Shown one piece after another: positions 12,138 through 23,205 of a stretch of 64,000 nt of DNA; position 1 is the stretch's first letter; the number at the start of each line of letters is the position of its first letter. This DNA is from Folioceros fuciformis (lineage: Eukaryota > Anthocerotophyta > Anthocerotopsida > Anthocerotales). Under the pieces are notes generated by a model. The model did not search any database. It was not told the origin of the DNA and saw only the letters and a list, made by a program, of their open reading frames with translations. The stretch spans positions 552,735 through 616,734 of the forward strand of contig JBNGIO010006380.1 in the NCBI GenBank assembly GCA_049999805.1, in the 5' to 3' direction. The position numbers and the translations under genes were made by a program.

Positions 12138-12967
12138 CCTGCATCCTACCCGAGGAGGAATGGTAGTCGCCAGCCATGGCGACAGTGTATACATTGCGAC
12201 AGCCTCTCCGGTGAGGATCTACAGCCGTAAAATGAGTTGTTCCCCTGACTTGAAACATGCGTGTTGGATGATTGAATTCATTTACCGTGCTCACTCGTTA
12301 TGTTCAGGTGGGAAGTTTCTTGAATCTGGTTGCACCTCCGTACAGGGTGGATTTTGGATTGAAAGCACACATATGACATGCCTGTGACATGCCTACATTG
12401 ACCCCAAAAGGTCGGAGCGACTCACTCCGAGTAGTGAGAGCCTCGTGTTGAGACGAGGGTTTGTGTTCCGACCTCGGAGCAGAACATAAAAATGACTATG
12501 GAAGATGCACAGATGAATAGTTTAAATCTGCGCCCAATGGAGTAGTGAAAACATCAAAGCAACAGCTAGTCATAAATCCGCTGAAATGGAGTGGTTGAAA
12601 CTCCAAAGCAACACACCCTTTACGCATGGTGCTAAGGTTCTCTGTATTATACATAGCCTTCACATATATATATACACCTATTGTTATAGATGAGAGTCAG
12701 CCACCATTAATGGTCCCCCGCACGTTCCGCTATCGCTCCGTCCGTCCGGAACTTTGAAGGACGAAACCACACTCAAATGTGCCTACATGCATAGTAGGCC
12801 GTCAGTCACTTGACTCTCTTCCGTGTAAGTATTAGATTAAAGAACGGACAAGCGGCTTCAAACAGGGCCTGTCCCTGCCCTGGCTTGGGTGATCCATGTG
12901 GTGTAGTCTGTGTGTTGCCTGCACTGGTCCAAGTGCGCATCTACAGGTGGAGCAGGGGATGAGGGGG
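12138..12967. other. Intergenic, no gene recognised
   Basis: 3' flank of the EAF gene followed by anonymous sequence with a short (AT)n/(AC)n run near 12663-12682. No coding match on either strand. Confidence 0.5.
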
Positions 12968-14124
12968 ATGGCAGACAAGGAATGTTATGGGAAGGTCGCT
13001 GCTCTCCTTGTAGAAGTTAGAGGCATTGTCCGGAGAGCTATGGTTGAGCTGCTGATGAATCCCGGCAGTTCTGGTTACTCTTGGAAGGTTTGAGGAGTCG
13101 CAAGAAGAATCCAACCCAGCTGGTTGAAGCAAATCATCGCAGGAGGTTCGACGTCCGGGAACGTAGGTTAATGAAACACCGTCTTCCAGTGTGTGCTGTG
13201 CGATCTGTTGGATCGTGAGGACACCCTGGCCAAACTCGGTCTTCTGAAGGATGTCACGCGTCTGTTCTGGATGACCTGGGTGAAAGCTGGTTCAGCGAAA
13301 GAGGAGAACGTGGAGGCTAACAGTGGAATGTATGAGAATGCTTTGGATGCCGTTGTCAGGGGAGACAGGCCTCTGGAACACATTGCAGTGACGACAGGCG
13401 GGAAATAATACCTCGGCTCTTTCAGCGGTATAGGCAAGATCACCGTGCCTGACGATCTCTTCAGGGAAGACGCACCTCGCAAACCGGGTCCGAATGCCTG
13501 CCACAGTATCATGGACAAGACGCTGGATGCAGTGAAAAGTAGTTACGGCAAGGTGACGCGGTCTGATCATCGAGCTACAGGCGTCTGGGGTTTCGCTCCA
13601 CGCAACCAGATGAAGGTTGTGGGAACCATAGCCACGTACGCGCTTATCTGCAAGGAGGAAAAGCTGCCGTTTGTGATCCCCGGGAGCCGGGTGTGCTGGG
13701 AAGGGCTGTGTGATTGCTCTGACTCCGGGTTGATTGCTGAGGAGCAGCTGTGGGCGCCCACCAGGCCGGCGGGGAAGAACCGATACTAATGGTGACGTGG
13801 TTACCTGGAAGCTGATATGGCATGCAGTTGCTGAGAGGTTTGGATTGGATGTTCCTGAGAACAGGCAGGTAGGCTACAGTATGGTGGAGCTGATGAAGTG
13901 CAAAGATAGCACCTGGGATGCGATTGTGTAGAAGCATGGATTGGAGAAAACCAAGGTTGATGAAGATGGACACGGGTGGTTCATGGACACCTTCATAAAT
14001 GTGCCTTTCGAGATTGTCCTCAGTATGAACAAGAGTTGGAGGCTGCGTTTTCTGGGCTGGAGAGAGCTTAGATAGCTTGCGGACCACAGTGGATGAGGTG
14101 AAAAGGGACAGAGTCATCCCCTAG
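12968..14124 (+). pseudogene. Decayed PRISE-family gene (progesterone 5beta-reductase/iridoid synthase-like)
   Basis: Reads along its length as a VEP1/PRISE short-chain reductase, an NAD(P)H enone reductase family, without introns. Recognisable blocks are CDLLDREDTLAKLGLLKDV, LFWMTWV, NALDAV, LEHIAVTTG, GKITVPDDLFRED, GVWGFAP, MKVVGTIATYALIC, LPFVIPGSR, CWEGL-D-SDSGLIAEEQLWA, NGDVVTWK and the C-terminal RDRVIP. It is broken by in-frame stops at 13091-13093 (where KVYGVARR is expected), 13169-13174 (two), 13406-13408 and 13929-13931, and by frameshifts near 13785 and near 14070. The nucleotide-binding glycine motif is also degraded (expected GVTGIVG reads EVRGIVR). No intact open frame remains, so it is called non-functional. 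Lack of introns could reflect retroposition or the family's few-intron structure. Confidence 0.85.
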
Positions 14125-15811
14125 TTTTCTTTCCACACGTGGAAGCATACAAGAGAATTCATGTATGGGGTTGGAACTCTTGCTCATAATTTGCAGACAA
14201 GGTCGTCAGCCAGGCAAAAGGAATCTAGTCTTCTTAAGGTTTATTTGGCTGATCAATCTATGAACTAACGACCTCGAATCATGGAAGACATGGATCGACT
14301 GAAGGAACAAATGAAAGAGATGGGATTGTAGTAACTCATTCCTGATTGCCTGAGTGGTAGCTTGCATGTCAAGCAGCAGGACGAATCCAGGAGTCAACAG
14401 CAACAGACACATTTGGCATAAGGTCCGGCATTTGGTTCATGCCTCATGCAAACTAATATGTACAAGTCCTGCCTTTGAACGGTGGCAATGCCTTCTGGAA
14501 GCTGGAAACTCACCTATGGAAGGAAGTCATCTGGCAATTTGTTTTCTGGCGGATCTGCCATGCAATTTGAATCCAAAGCGTTAGACAACGAGTATTCAGT
14601 ATTGAATTATTCAGGCCGTTGAACAAGGTGGGAAGGTGAGACCAGAAAGTCATCACCTACAGCTCCTTCCACCGCTAAGGGCTTGAGATGGACTTACACA
14701 TCTGATGCATAAGTGGATGTACCAAGTTTTTCGATTTGGAGAAGTCTCGTCTTTCTGCTTCCTCACTCTGTTGTTTTGTGTTATTGTCTTTTATGCAATC
14801 TCATCATAGGAAGGAGTGGAGACTTTGACTATCAGGAAGAGAGAGAAAGAGTACCTACCCTCAACTGAGGCGAACAACCCACTAAAGGGAGGCCAAGAAC
14901 CAGACAAGGATAGGCCGCCGATGCCAATTCCGAAACCCAGATGACTGGGAGCTGTGTCACAGCACATACTTTTTGGAAGGGTAGGAGGGACGACAAGGAT
15001 GGTTACACAACAATACGAGTTAGCTCCTTGTGACATGGCAATGTCGCTCCATTGGCAAAATCGCCTGGGAATTTGGAGGGCCTTCAGGTGTATGTGCCTA
15101 CTACAGGCATGAGCAGGCCTGTGGAAGCATGAGCACAGCAGTTTCCAAACATTGCATCTTGAGGCAAACGAGTTTAATCTTGAGAAGACACAGGCAGGAA
15201 AGCTTGAAACGACCAGGGGCAATGCACACGCAGGTGCTGTTGCGCAGTGGTGTGCTGTGGGGGATGGTGAGGTTCTGTAGACCCAACTATGTTGTCAGTT
15301 TACATCTACAATTGGCTAGGCTCCTGGACATCAGCAGTTCTGTATAAGGAACGCAGTATTGTGCAGGAAAACAAAGCAGGATTCAAATACACCTCAGAAC
15401 AGGAACCACAGCCTAGAGGTCGTGTCAGAAAAACAATTCAAAAGATCTTTTGGTTAATGATCTATAACTCTGTAGATATATTGTTGAATATAGAACATAA
15501 ATAGTATGTTTTAATAGCCAAACAAAATACAAACCCATGGGTAAAGAAACAAGTACATAGTGACTAGGAGGAAAAATAGTTCATACAAACTAAAAGCTAA
15601 GTGAACAATATTATTGAATAACTTATCAACCTAAGTACTCTTCACTTAACTATAAATACATACAAGAGAAGAACTTGGTGTGTCCTAAAGATTCCAAGAA
15701 CAAGAATCTTAAATTATTAATTTCTTTTTTACCTTTTCCTGAACAAAGAACACAATGAGCTATGTGTAATTTACATCAAGGAATTGGATCCTCTTGATAA
15801 TGGGATGACCA
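14125..15811. other. Intergenic, no gene recognised
   Basis: 1.7 kb without a recognised gene. The interval 15340-15760 is AT-rich. Open frames on both strands lack family resemblance, and no tRNA fold was seen. Confidence 0.5.
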
Positions 15812-16906
15812 TTAAGTACACTCAGGTAAGGAGCCTTGAGGATATCTTTTAATATCCTTACAATAATCGTATATCATATAATTGAGTCTCACCCAACTCA
15901 AAGCACGCACTTGTTGATTACTTAGGGATGACAATAAGGGATGGTTTTCAAGAAACACATTGGATGGATTAGAGGAATAACACACAGGTTCCATACCAAT
16001 CGAGTCTCCAAGAATGCAACCACTTATGATAATATTTGTATAGATAGCAGTGAAAGGAGCAAATGTGTAATTTACTTTATACTGCCCACCATCAGTGGCC
16101 CATGAGGAGGCATCCCAAATGGTAGCATATATTGACATAGGTTTAACTGGATATTGCTTGTCTAATCCTTTAACATTTTGATATTCTCGAATGGGAATTT
16201 CATCCACAAAAAACCTGCATACAAAGTATGGAAGTTCAGAACTGCTAATCTTCTAATGTTAGTATGTAGAGCTTGAAGATCTCTTTTGAGAAATGTAGCT
16301 TACACTATATGAGAAGGGGTCCATAGAATAGCATAGCGATGGAAATCCAATGTTGGATCAAACCATAATCGAAACCGCTGTTCTCTCCCAATTTGGGTGC
16401 TTCCATCACCATAGATATTGGTTTGTATGACATACTGCTCTCCAGGGATAGTTCCCAAGAATTCGAGGTCCAATTCATCATGTTTGGTTCCATAGACTTC
16501 GTTGTTTGATGCCTGCAATGAGAACAAGAAAGTAGTGTAACTTCAAAGCTTTGTGCACAAATCTATGTGAATTGAATATGGTTCTTACATAGAAAGTTGT
16601 CACCACACCAGCTGTATAGTTTGCAGGTAGCTTGATTGAGGCACTGAAGTAGCCATGTAGAAAGGCATTTTTGGACTTGATACCACTTCCAGAGTGTAGG
16701 TCCAAAGTCAGCTTTATTTGTGATGCATCTTTAGAGACTTCTTGATGATCTGATGCCCATATGTTTGAAAACTCCTTGTCAAAGGTTGAAGGTTGGAAAA
16801 GATCAGAAACTATGACTCCAGGAAATGGAGGAACTTCAAAGAGTGCATGAATGAGCAAGAGATGTAAGCTTAGACTCATAAGCATGCACCAAATCTTCCA
16901 AGACAT
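15812..16906 (-). CDS. XTH: Xyloglucan endotransglucosylase/hydrolase (GH16)
   Basis: Secreted cell-wall enzyme that cuts and rejoins xyloglucan chains. Three exons on the minus strand, 16906-16589, 16512-16304 and 16214-15812, give about 309 aa, slightly longer than typical XTHs of 280-295. An N-terminal signal peptide is evident (hydrophobic residues about 5-23). The GH16 catalytic motif reads [10 protein letters not shown] at residues 117-126, a conservative variant of the usual HDEIDFEFLG: Glu119 is the nucleophile, Asp121 the helper and Glu123 the acid/base. Later blocks [33 protein letters not shown] and DEIPIREY are standard. The C-terminal XET extension has [16 protein letters not shown] and YPQGSLPEC with its paired Cys. 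The gene is divergent from the dynein light chain, about 290 bases between starts. Confidence 0.93.
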
Positions 16907-17196
16907 AACTTATAATTGATTTTCAACTGCTCAAAATCCCAGCTTAGGACTAGCTAGTTATGCACCTAGAGTAGAGTAGAGCTATGGTGTTGGACTTGGA
17001 CAATGAGACTAGTATCACTCTTTGCCAACACTATAACTACCTTTGGTTTGCTATTGGCATTAGCTGGCAGAGGACCGTTGTCCACCTACCGAATAGATAT
17101 TGATATTAGTAAGGACAAAGAAGAAAGTATAACCAACTAGTGCAGGTGGCACATGAAGTAAGAAAATCATGTCTTTTGCTGCCAGTTTAGCATGCC

Positions 17197-17808
17197 ATGG
17201 AGGTTCTTGAGACCGTGCATGAAGGAGAAGATAACACGGATTCCAAACCTGAGACCAAGGTATAGAAAATTTGAAGTGCAAGTGATGCAGTAAGTAGCAT
17301 GTTAGCAACTAGGTTTGTCAATTCTTGTACTTTGCAATGTCTTGAATCCTAAAGTCAAGAAACGCTTTAGATTATTCTTTCTAGCTACTTGGAGTATGCA
17401 CCCAAGTACAAGTTCCTTCCTGGCAAGGCCAAGGAGATAATTGCCGAGGCCATGAGAGAAAAACTGAAAGGAGCTGAGTATGATCCAGATCAAGCACCTA
17501 CTTGGGCTCGTGAAATTAGTGATTCGGTCAAACAACGTGTGAAGAAAGGTGCCTTCTGAGTTTGGGAGATGGGTTCTTTTTTTTCTGCAACCTTGGTAGA
17601 TTGAATTGACGGAGTGTTGAATGCAGAAATGCAACTTGAGAGATACAAAGTGATAGTCCAAGCTTGCATTGGGGAACAACGTGGCCAAGGATTTCAGATG
17701 ACATGTCGCTGCTTCTGGGATCCTCGCACTGATGATTTTGCAGAGGAGACGTATGTGAATGATAGTCTGTTTTGCGTGACGGTAGCATTTGCAATTTATT
17801 TGAGTTAA
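17197..17808 (+). CDS. Tctex-type dynein light chain
   Basis: Light chain of the Tctex1/DYNLT family, a dimeric cargo- or axoneme-binding subunit of dynein motors. Exons 17197-17259, 17395-17548 and 17627-17808 give 132 aa. The C-terminal Tctex1 fold is clear: SDSVKQRVKK, ERYKVIVQACIGEQRGQGF, then CRCFWDPRTDDFAEETY and the terminal beta strand NDSLFCVTVAFAIYLS. Exon 1 (about 21 residues, acidic) and the acceptor at 17394 are the least certain parts; an acceptor about ten bases upstream is possible but puts the reading frame out of phase with exon 1. Flowering plants lack axonemal dyneins, so the gene is informative about the organism. Confidence 0.85.
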
Positions 17809-18752
17809 CACCAGTGCCAAGCGTGCCTGTGCCTACCATGTTGAAATGCTGAGCTCTTTGGAATCCTCGAGGAGGTAGAAGAAAGACACTTCGTCTAGGA
17901 TTGTTTGCTTTGCTTCAATTCATGCAAGCAAGCAAGGAGGGATGCTTGGGAAGTGGAGGAAGAGAGAGGAGTGAAAGCCGGTGTGGGCAAGAGATGGATG
18001 GCATAGCGGTGAGCTGCTGAACGGCCTGGTGGATTGCATGTGCGGATGCGTGGGGAGGGTAGATTGTTGAGACTCACGAGACATAGCAGCCGACAACCGG
18101 AAGAGGCTGGGCGATCACGACGAGGTGGTGGGTGTTGTAGGGACGGTGTGAAGTGAGGAGGAAGGAAGAAGGAAAAACTGGAAGAACGTGAAGTGGGAAT
18201 GGAAAGAATGGAGGAGGAGGAGGAGAAGAGACGGAAGGGTGAAAGAGACGTGCGGGTCGTGACGGCGCCGGCGGCAAGAAAGGCCAGTCCTGGCCTACAT
18301 GGCGCCGAGAGCGACGGGTCACGACGCCATCTCACTGCCACGCTGGCGACGGTGAGGTGGAATTGTGCTGCTTGGTGTTGCTGCCCGCGTCTCCTTCGCT
18401 TCTCTCGTCCTCGTTCTCGTCCTCGGCTGCGTCTTCGTCCGGCCGACCGAGGCCCATGCGTGTAGGCAGATCTCCGCCACCTCCAGTTTTTCACGCATCC
18501 AAAGTGTGTGAGCGAGCGAGCGAGCCCAGCGCAGGCGGAGCCAGGGAGAAGCAGCCATCGCCGGGAGGGGAGGAAGGGATTGGGAGAGCGGAGAGCAGGG
18601 AATCGGAATCAGGATCTGCCCGGCCCGCAATTGGGCTCCATGAGGGGCCGGGCCTGCCCCCGGCGGCTTGCTAATCGGGTGCACATGGCTGGGGCGGAAC
18701 CGATCTGACTCACGCCTGCCCGCAGCCGTGGTTGGTGTCGTGGGTGGGTGCC
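17809..18752. other. Intergenic, GC-rich 5' region of the UPF0301 gene
   Basis: About 0.9 kb with purine- and pyrimidine-skewed low-complexity sequence (for example 18185-18245 and 18390-18440). Long minus-strand frames here follow from the GC-rich composition and have no family match. Probably contains the promoter and 5' UTR of the next gene. Confidence 0.45.
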
Positions 18753-20325
18753 ATGGCCGCGGCGCTGTCGCTGTCGCTGGGGCTCGGGGTGCAGGGGGAG
18801 CGGGTGCGCCTCCCTCACGTGACCCAGGCACGTGACGGCTTGAGGAGGCACGTGATGCCTGGTGCCCCTGCTGCAGGAGGTCGAGGGCTGTGCGAGTTGA
18901 GGTTCCGGAGGAGGGCCGCCGGGGAGCACGAGCAGGAGCGCGGAATTGGGGGGCCTGAAGCTCAGCCTGGTAGGGTGAAGCTCGCGCAGGGCGGCATTCC
19001 GCTTTCCAGGTTTCTGGCTTTCGATAGCTGCTTCTTTCGTCTCGTGGGGCTGGGGCTTGTTCACGTGAGTGAGAATAATGGGTTGCTGGCGAGGAGGCTG
19101 GGCTCGGGAGAGGTCATGGACGTGCTTGTTCATCCAGGGAGATTTGGTTTCCAGAGGCATGTAAGGGCTTGGAAGAAGGGCTTCGGCTCTGGCCTCGGCC
19201 GGGCTTTGGTGTGGAACCGGGGTGTCACTGCTGGTGGTGGTGAGGCAGGATACAATGGCTCCGGTGAGTGTTGTGTGATGGATAGATGGATGGACGGATG
19301 GAAGGAATGGTTTGATTTGCTTGCTTGCTTGTTTGTGGAGGTTGGAGGTTGATTGTGTTTGTGTGTGTGTGCGTGTGTGTGTTGGGGTTGGGGATGCAGA
19401 TTGGAGTCATGTGTGTGAGGCTTCCAAGAAAGGGAACAATAACCCGCAGTCTACACCACCTGAGGAGGACTCGGACCCAAAGAGGAAGCAAGGAGATGGG
19501 CAGCAGAGTGATGATGCCTCCAGGTCGTCCTTCCCCAGGCCGCCCATGGTGCCCGAGACGGACTGGAGGCTTGTTCGTGCTCGTCTCGTTGCTGGAGAGC
19601 AGGCTCCCACGGGGAGCGGGAATGGAGGAGATGCAGCAGGGGACCTCAAGGCGGCTGCGGCGGCGGCTGCTGCTGCTGCGGACTCTGCTCCTGCCTCTGG
19701 AGGACATGCTTTTTACCCTGCTGTGGGGAAGAGGTGGGCTCACCCTATCCTGGCCCCCGAGGCGGGGGCTGTGCTCATAGCCTCCGAGAAGTTGGACGGG
19801 ATGCCGAATTTCGAACGGAGTGTGGTCCTGCTGCTCAACGGGGGACCCGTGTGGAGCAAGGTGGCACCGTATGGGATTATTCTGAACCAGCCCCTGCCGC
19901 GGAGAATCAAGCATGTGAAGCCAAAGGACCAGGCTCTAGTGAAGACGTTCGGTGCCTGCCAGGTGCATGTGGGAGGGCCCCTCGAAACCAACAAGTTCCT
20001 CCTCTTGCATGCTACTCCGGGGGTGAAGAATTTCCGGGAGGTCATCCCTGGTGTCTACTGCGGATCCTCGGAGGGCCTAGAGCCCGCAGCCGAGATGGCT
20101 AGGGCTAAGAATGCGCTCCCTCAGGACCTCAGGTTCTTTTTCGGGTACACTGGCTGGGGTACCGACCAGCTGAAGAAGGAGATCGCATTGGGGCTGTGGC
20201 ATGTGGCTGCCTGTAGCACGGACCTCATAACGGGGATCTCCAATGCAGGGCTGTGGGAGGAGATCCTGCTCCTGATGGGGGGAAAGTATGCGGAGCTCAG
20301 CAAGAGACCCAGGAGAAAGCTCTAA
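18753..20325 (+). CDS. UPF0301/AlgH (DUF179) family protein, probably plastid-targeted
   Basis: Two exons, 18753-19263 and 19400-20325 (phase 1), encode 478 aa. The C-terminal half (from about residue 300) is a complete AlgH/YqgE-type domain as in plant DUF179 proteins: KRWAHPILAPEAG, LIASEKLDG, ERSVVLLLNGG, YGIILNQPLP, VHVGGPLETNKFLLLH, REVIPGVYCGSS, RFFFGYTGWGTDQL, WHVAACSTDLITG and LWEEILLLMGGKYAELS. The long N-terminal part is Ala/Gly/Arg-rich with few acidic residues at the very start, compatible with a transit peptide plus a low-complexity linker. Molecular function of the family is not established. The intron has a (GT)n tract (about 19348-19385). The ATG at 18753 is preferred to an upstream in-frame TTG. 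Confidence 0.85.
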
Positions 20326-21540
20326 GTCTGTGCCACACCCTCTTGTCACATCCTGTGGCAGGCAGTACATGAGAGGGACGACTGGAGTTCTCACATCACC
20401 TTGGCCATGACATGCCAGGCAACCACAAACAGAACCCGAGAGGAAGTAAGGCACTCGCAACTGACATCATCTTTCACAACCAGAGCGACATGGCTTTCCT
20501 CCCAGTCCCTGGCCTGGCCACATGCCGAGGAGCGTGGACCTTATGCCCGCTTCACAGACACTCCGTCCCAGAGGAACCGGGGGCATTTTTTGCACCCAAG
20601 TATCACAGACCAGCCATTGCTGTCACAGTGCATTGGTACAAGCACGGTTGCTGTGGCATTCGGACATCGCAAGCAACTTGCTCCTCTGCTGCGCATATAC
20701 GCCGATTCTTTCCCGGATTTCCTTGCACCTGCCGCGGGATGCTCGCCTGTCGTTCTTCTTGACTGCTGTGATTACAGCCTGTGATGGGCTTTCCGGGGGC
20801 TCGCAAACCGGCGTGACGCCGTCTCAACCCGCTGGGAGGGTGGTATCGCCCGCTTGTGCCACCTGATTACCATAAGACGTTTGCGTTTCGCCGTTCCTCT
20901 GTGTGAGCCCGGCCTTGGGACTGCAGCTAGAAACTGTTGCTCCTCGCAGTCCCAGCGAGCAGCAGAGCGTGCTTTGCCTCTGGGCGGGGAGGCGGAGTCA
21001 GAGTTGAGTGGACTCGATTCCATCGTTGCAGCAGCGGCGGGTGGCGAGTGCTCGCGGATTGCTTTTTGTACGCCATTGGGAACGCTTATTGAAGCGTGGG
21101 AAATGGCGCTTGTTATGTGGTCCCTGACACTGAGAGTTATGCAATTGTGAGGCCGTCACTGTTATCTGCAGCGTCTCCGAAGACGTACGGCGGTGTAGCA
21201 GAGCGCCGTGTTTGGAGAATTCGCGCTGTTAAGAGCGATTGCCTTGCCTGCAGGGAGCAGGAGTAGTGTAGGAAGTCATTCTCGAAAGCTCTGGTGCGAC
21301 AGCGCAGTGTCAATCGGTCGGCGAGCGCGGAGCTAGAGCCTGCGGTTTTGTGCGTGTGAACTTGGAGTGCTGGAAAAATGGGAGGAAGGTGTGTTGTGAA
21401 GTTTTTGTGTAGTTTCCTCCTTCATTATGTGTTGTTTGCGAGTGTGTAACCAAGAGAGCAATGGATTGCGTGTTTGTTGTGAATCTTGACCCGTGGATTT
21501 GTGCGCTGATCGTCCTTGCTGTCCGCTCTCCGCGGCTGGA
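20326..21540. other. Intergenic between UPF0301 and MTP1 genes
   Basis: 1.2 kb with no recognised gene; the left part is presumably 3' UTR and the right part promoter and 5' UTR of the zinc transporter. Confidence 0.5.
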
Positions 21541-22976
21541 ATGTGGTGTGTCTCCAGGGAAGAGAACGACGCACGTGCATCGCTGATAGAGAACAGACAA
21601 GATGCCTCGGGCGGAATCCCGGACAGGTTAGGTTTGTTTCTGTTCAGATCTCACCTCAGGCTGGTGTGTTTGCATGCTCCCTGTTCGCTGCGGCGTCTGA
21701 TGGATCTTGCCGTCGATGCAGAGACGAGGATAATGAAACTGCCGGTTTGCCACCATGGACTTGTCGCTTGGCCGCAGACCATGAGGAAGTGGACAGGTCG
21801 GTGGCTACCGCCAGGCTAAGCAAGGCGGTGATATTCTGTCTGGTATTCATGGCTGTGGAGGTAGCTGGAGGTGTGTGGGCCAACAGCTTGGCGATTCTAA
21901 CTGACGCGGCACATATGCTCTCCGATGTTGCTAGCTTTGCGATCTCGCTGTTTGCACTCTGGGCAGCAAGCTGGGACGCAACACCACGTCGTTCCTATGG
22001 TTTTCACAGGCTTGAGATCCTGGGAGCGCTGCTTTCTATACAGATTATTTGGCTGATAACAGGCATACTGGTGTATGAAGCTATTGAGAGGCTCATCCAC
22101 GAGACCCAGCCTGTGGATGGCAAGCTCATGTGTTTCATTGCAGCTCTGGGGTTGGTGGTGAATCTCGCTATGATCTTCCTGCTTGGGCATGGCCATGAGC
22201 ATGGTACCGAAGGAGCTCATTCGCATGGATTTCGCCACAGCCATGCTGTTGGTCATGGTCATGACCATAACCATGTGCATGACCATAACCATGTGCATGA
22301 CCATGCCCACACCCATGCCCATACCCATGATGGGCATGATGTTGAAAGCCATCATGATCAACATGAACAGTTCTCTGCTGACGACCCTGCCAGACCTGTT
22401 GCTCTGGGTCTGCAAGAGGGTGGCCGCTCGGTTCAAGGCACATGCATTGCTTATGCTATAAAAGATGGCAAGCGGACTTGCCAGACCATTAAAGTTGATC
22501 AGGATGTTGCACACGAGGGTGCAGTGTCATCCGGCAATATCAATGTGCGAGGTGCTTACTTGCATGTGCTGGGGGATTTAATCCAAAGCATTGGAGTTCT
22601 AATAGCAGGTGTTGTCATCTGGTATAGACCTGATTGGCAAATTGTAGATCCTGTGTGTACCCTTCTCTTCGCCGTGCTGGTTTTGTTCACAACCATCAGG
22701 ATACTGAGGGACATTTTAGATGTATTGATGGAAAACACCCCACGTGAGATTGATGCACAGAAGTTGGAGGTTGGTCTTTCAAGTATTCAAGATGTAGTTG
22801 CCGTACATGAGTTGCATATCTGGGCCATCACTGTGGGCAAGACTCTTCTCGCCTGCCACGTTACCATCCAACCTGGAGCAGATTACTCTAAGGTTCTGGA
22901 GGATGTTATTGCATATTGTCGGACAGAATTCCAGATTGGCCACGTTACGGTCCAGATTGAGGTGGTCAGAGACTAG
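21541..22976 (+). CDS. MTP1: Vacuolar zinc transporter, MTP1-type cation diffusion facilitator
   Basis: Zn2+/H+ antiporter that loads zinc into the vacuole. Proposed exons 21541-21626 and 21722-22976 (phase 2; AG|A joins Arg29) give 446 aa. The body has six membrane spans with the two zinc-site pairs: ILTDAAHMLSDV in TM2 (His93/Asp97) and GAYLHVLGDLIQS in TM5. A His-rich cytosolic loop lies between TM4 and TM5 (about 22180-22360), the plant MTP1 hallmark. The C-terminal domain has TPREID, VVAVHELHIWAITVGK and LLACHVTIQP. The open frame runs back to 21516 but contains no ATG before the first membrane span, so a short 5' exon with intron 21627-21721 is inferred; this start is the weak point. 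Downstream lies a 42-bp repeat in the 3' flank. Confidence 0.92.
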
Positions 22977-23020
22977 GAGGAAGGCAGCAGGGGCCCTTGC
23001 ACTGTTAAATCTGACGGGAC

Positions 23021-23205
23021 ATCTGGCTGCAACGTTTTGATGGGACGATGGTGCACTTGTGCTGGCTGCGAGGTTCTGATGGGACGATGGTGTATCCATG
23101 CTGGCTGCAACGTTCTGATGGTACGATGACACCGTGTATTCATGCTGGCTGCAACGTTCTGATGGGACGATGACATCGTGTATTCATGCTGGCTGCAACG
23201 CTCTT
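23021..23205. repeat. Tandem repeat behind MTP1, about 4.5 copies of 39-44 bp
   Basis: Copies begin near 23022, 23061, 23101, 23145 and 23189 with the core CTGGCTGCAACGTTCTGATG followed by GGACGATG and a variable end. They start about 45 bases after the stop codon, so they are probably transcribed as 3' UTR. Confidence 0.85.

Noticed and set aside
17895-18831. Long minus-strand frames upstream of the UPF0301 gene
   Set aside because: Arg/Ser/Pro-rich shadows of GC-rich, purine-skewed DNA; no family pattern or splice structure.
21516-21540. Possible N-terminal extension of MTP1 in the same frame
   Set aside because: The frame opens with TTG and holds no ATG before the first membrane span; a spliced short first exon explains the start better.
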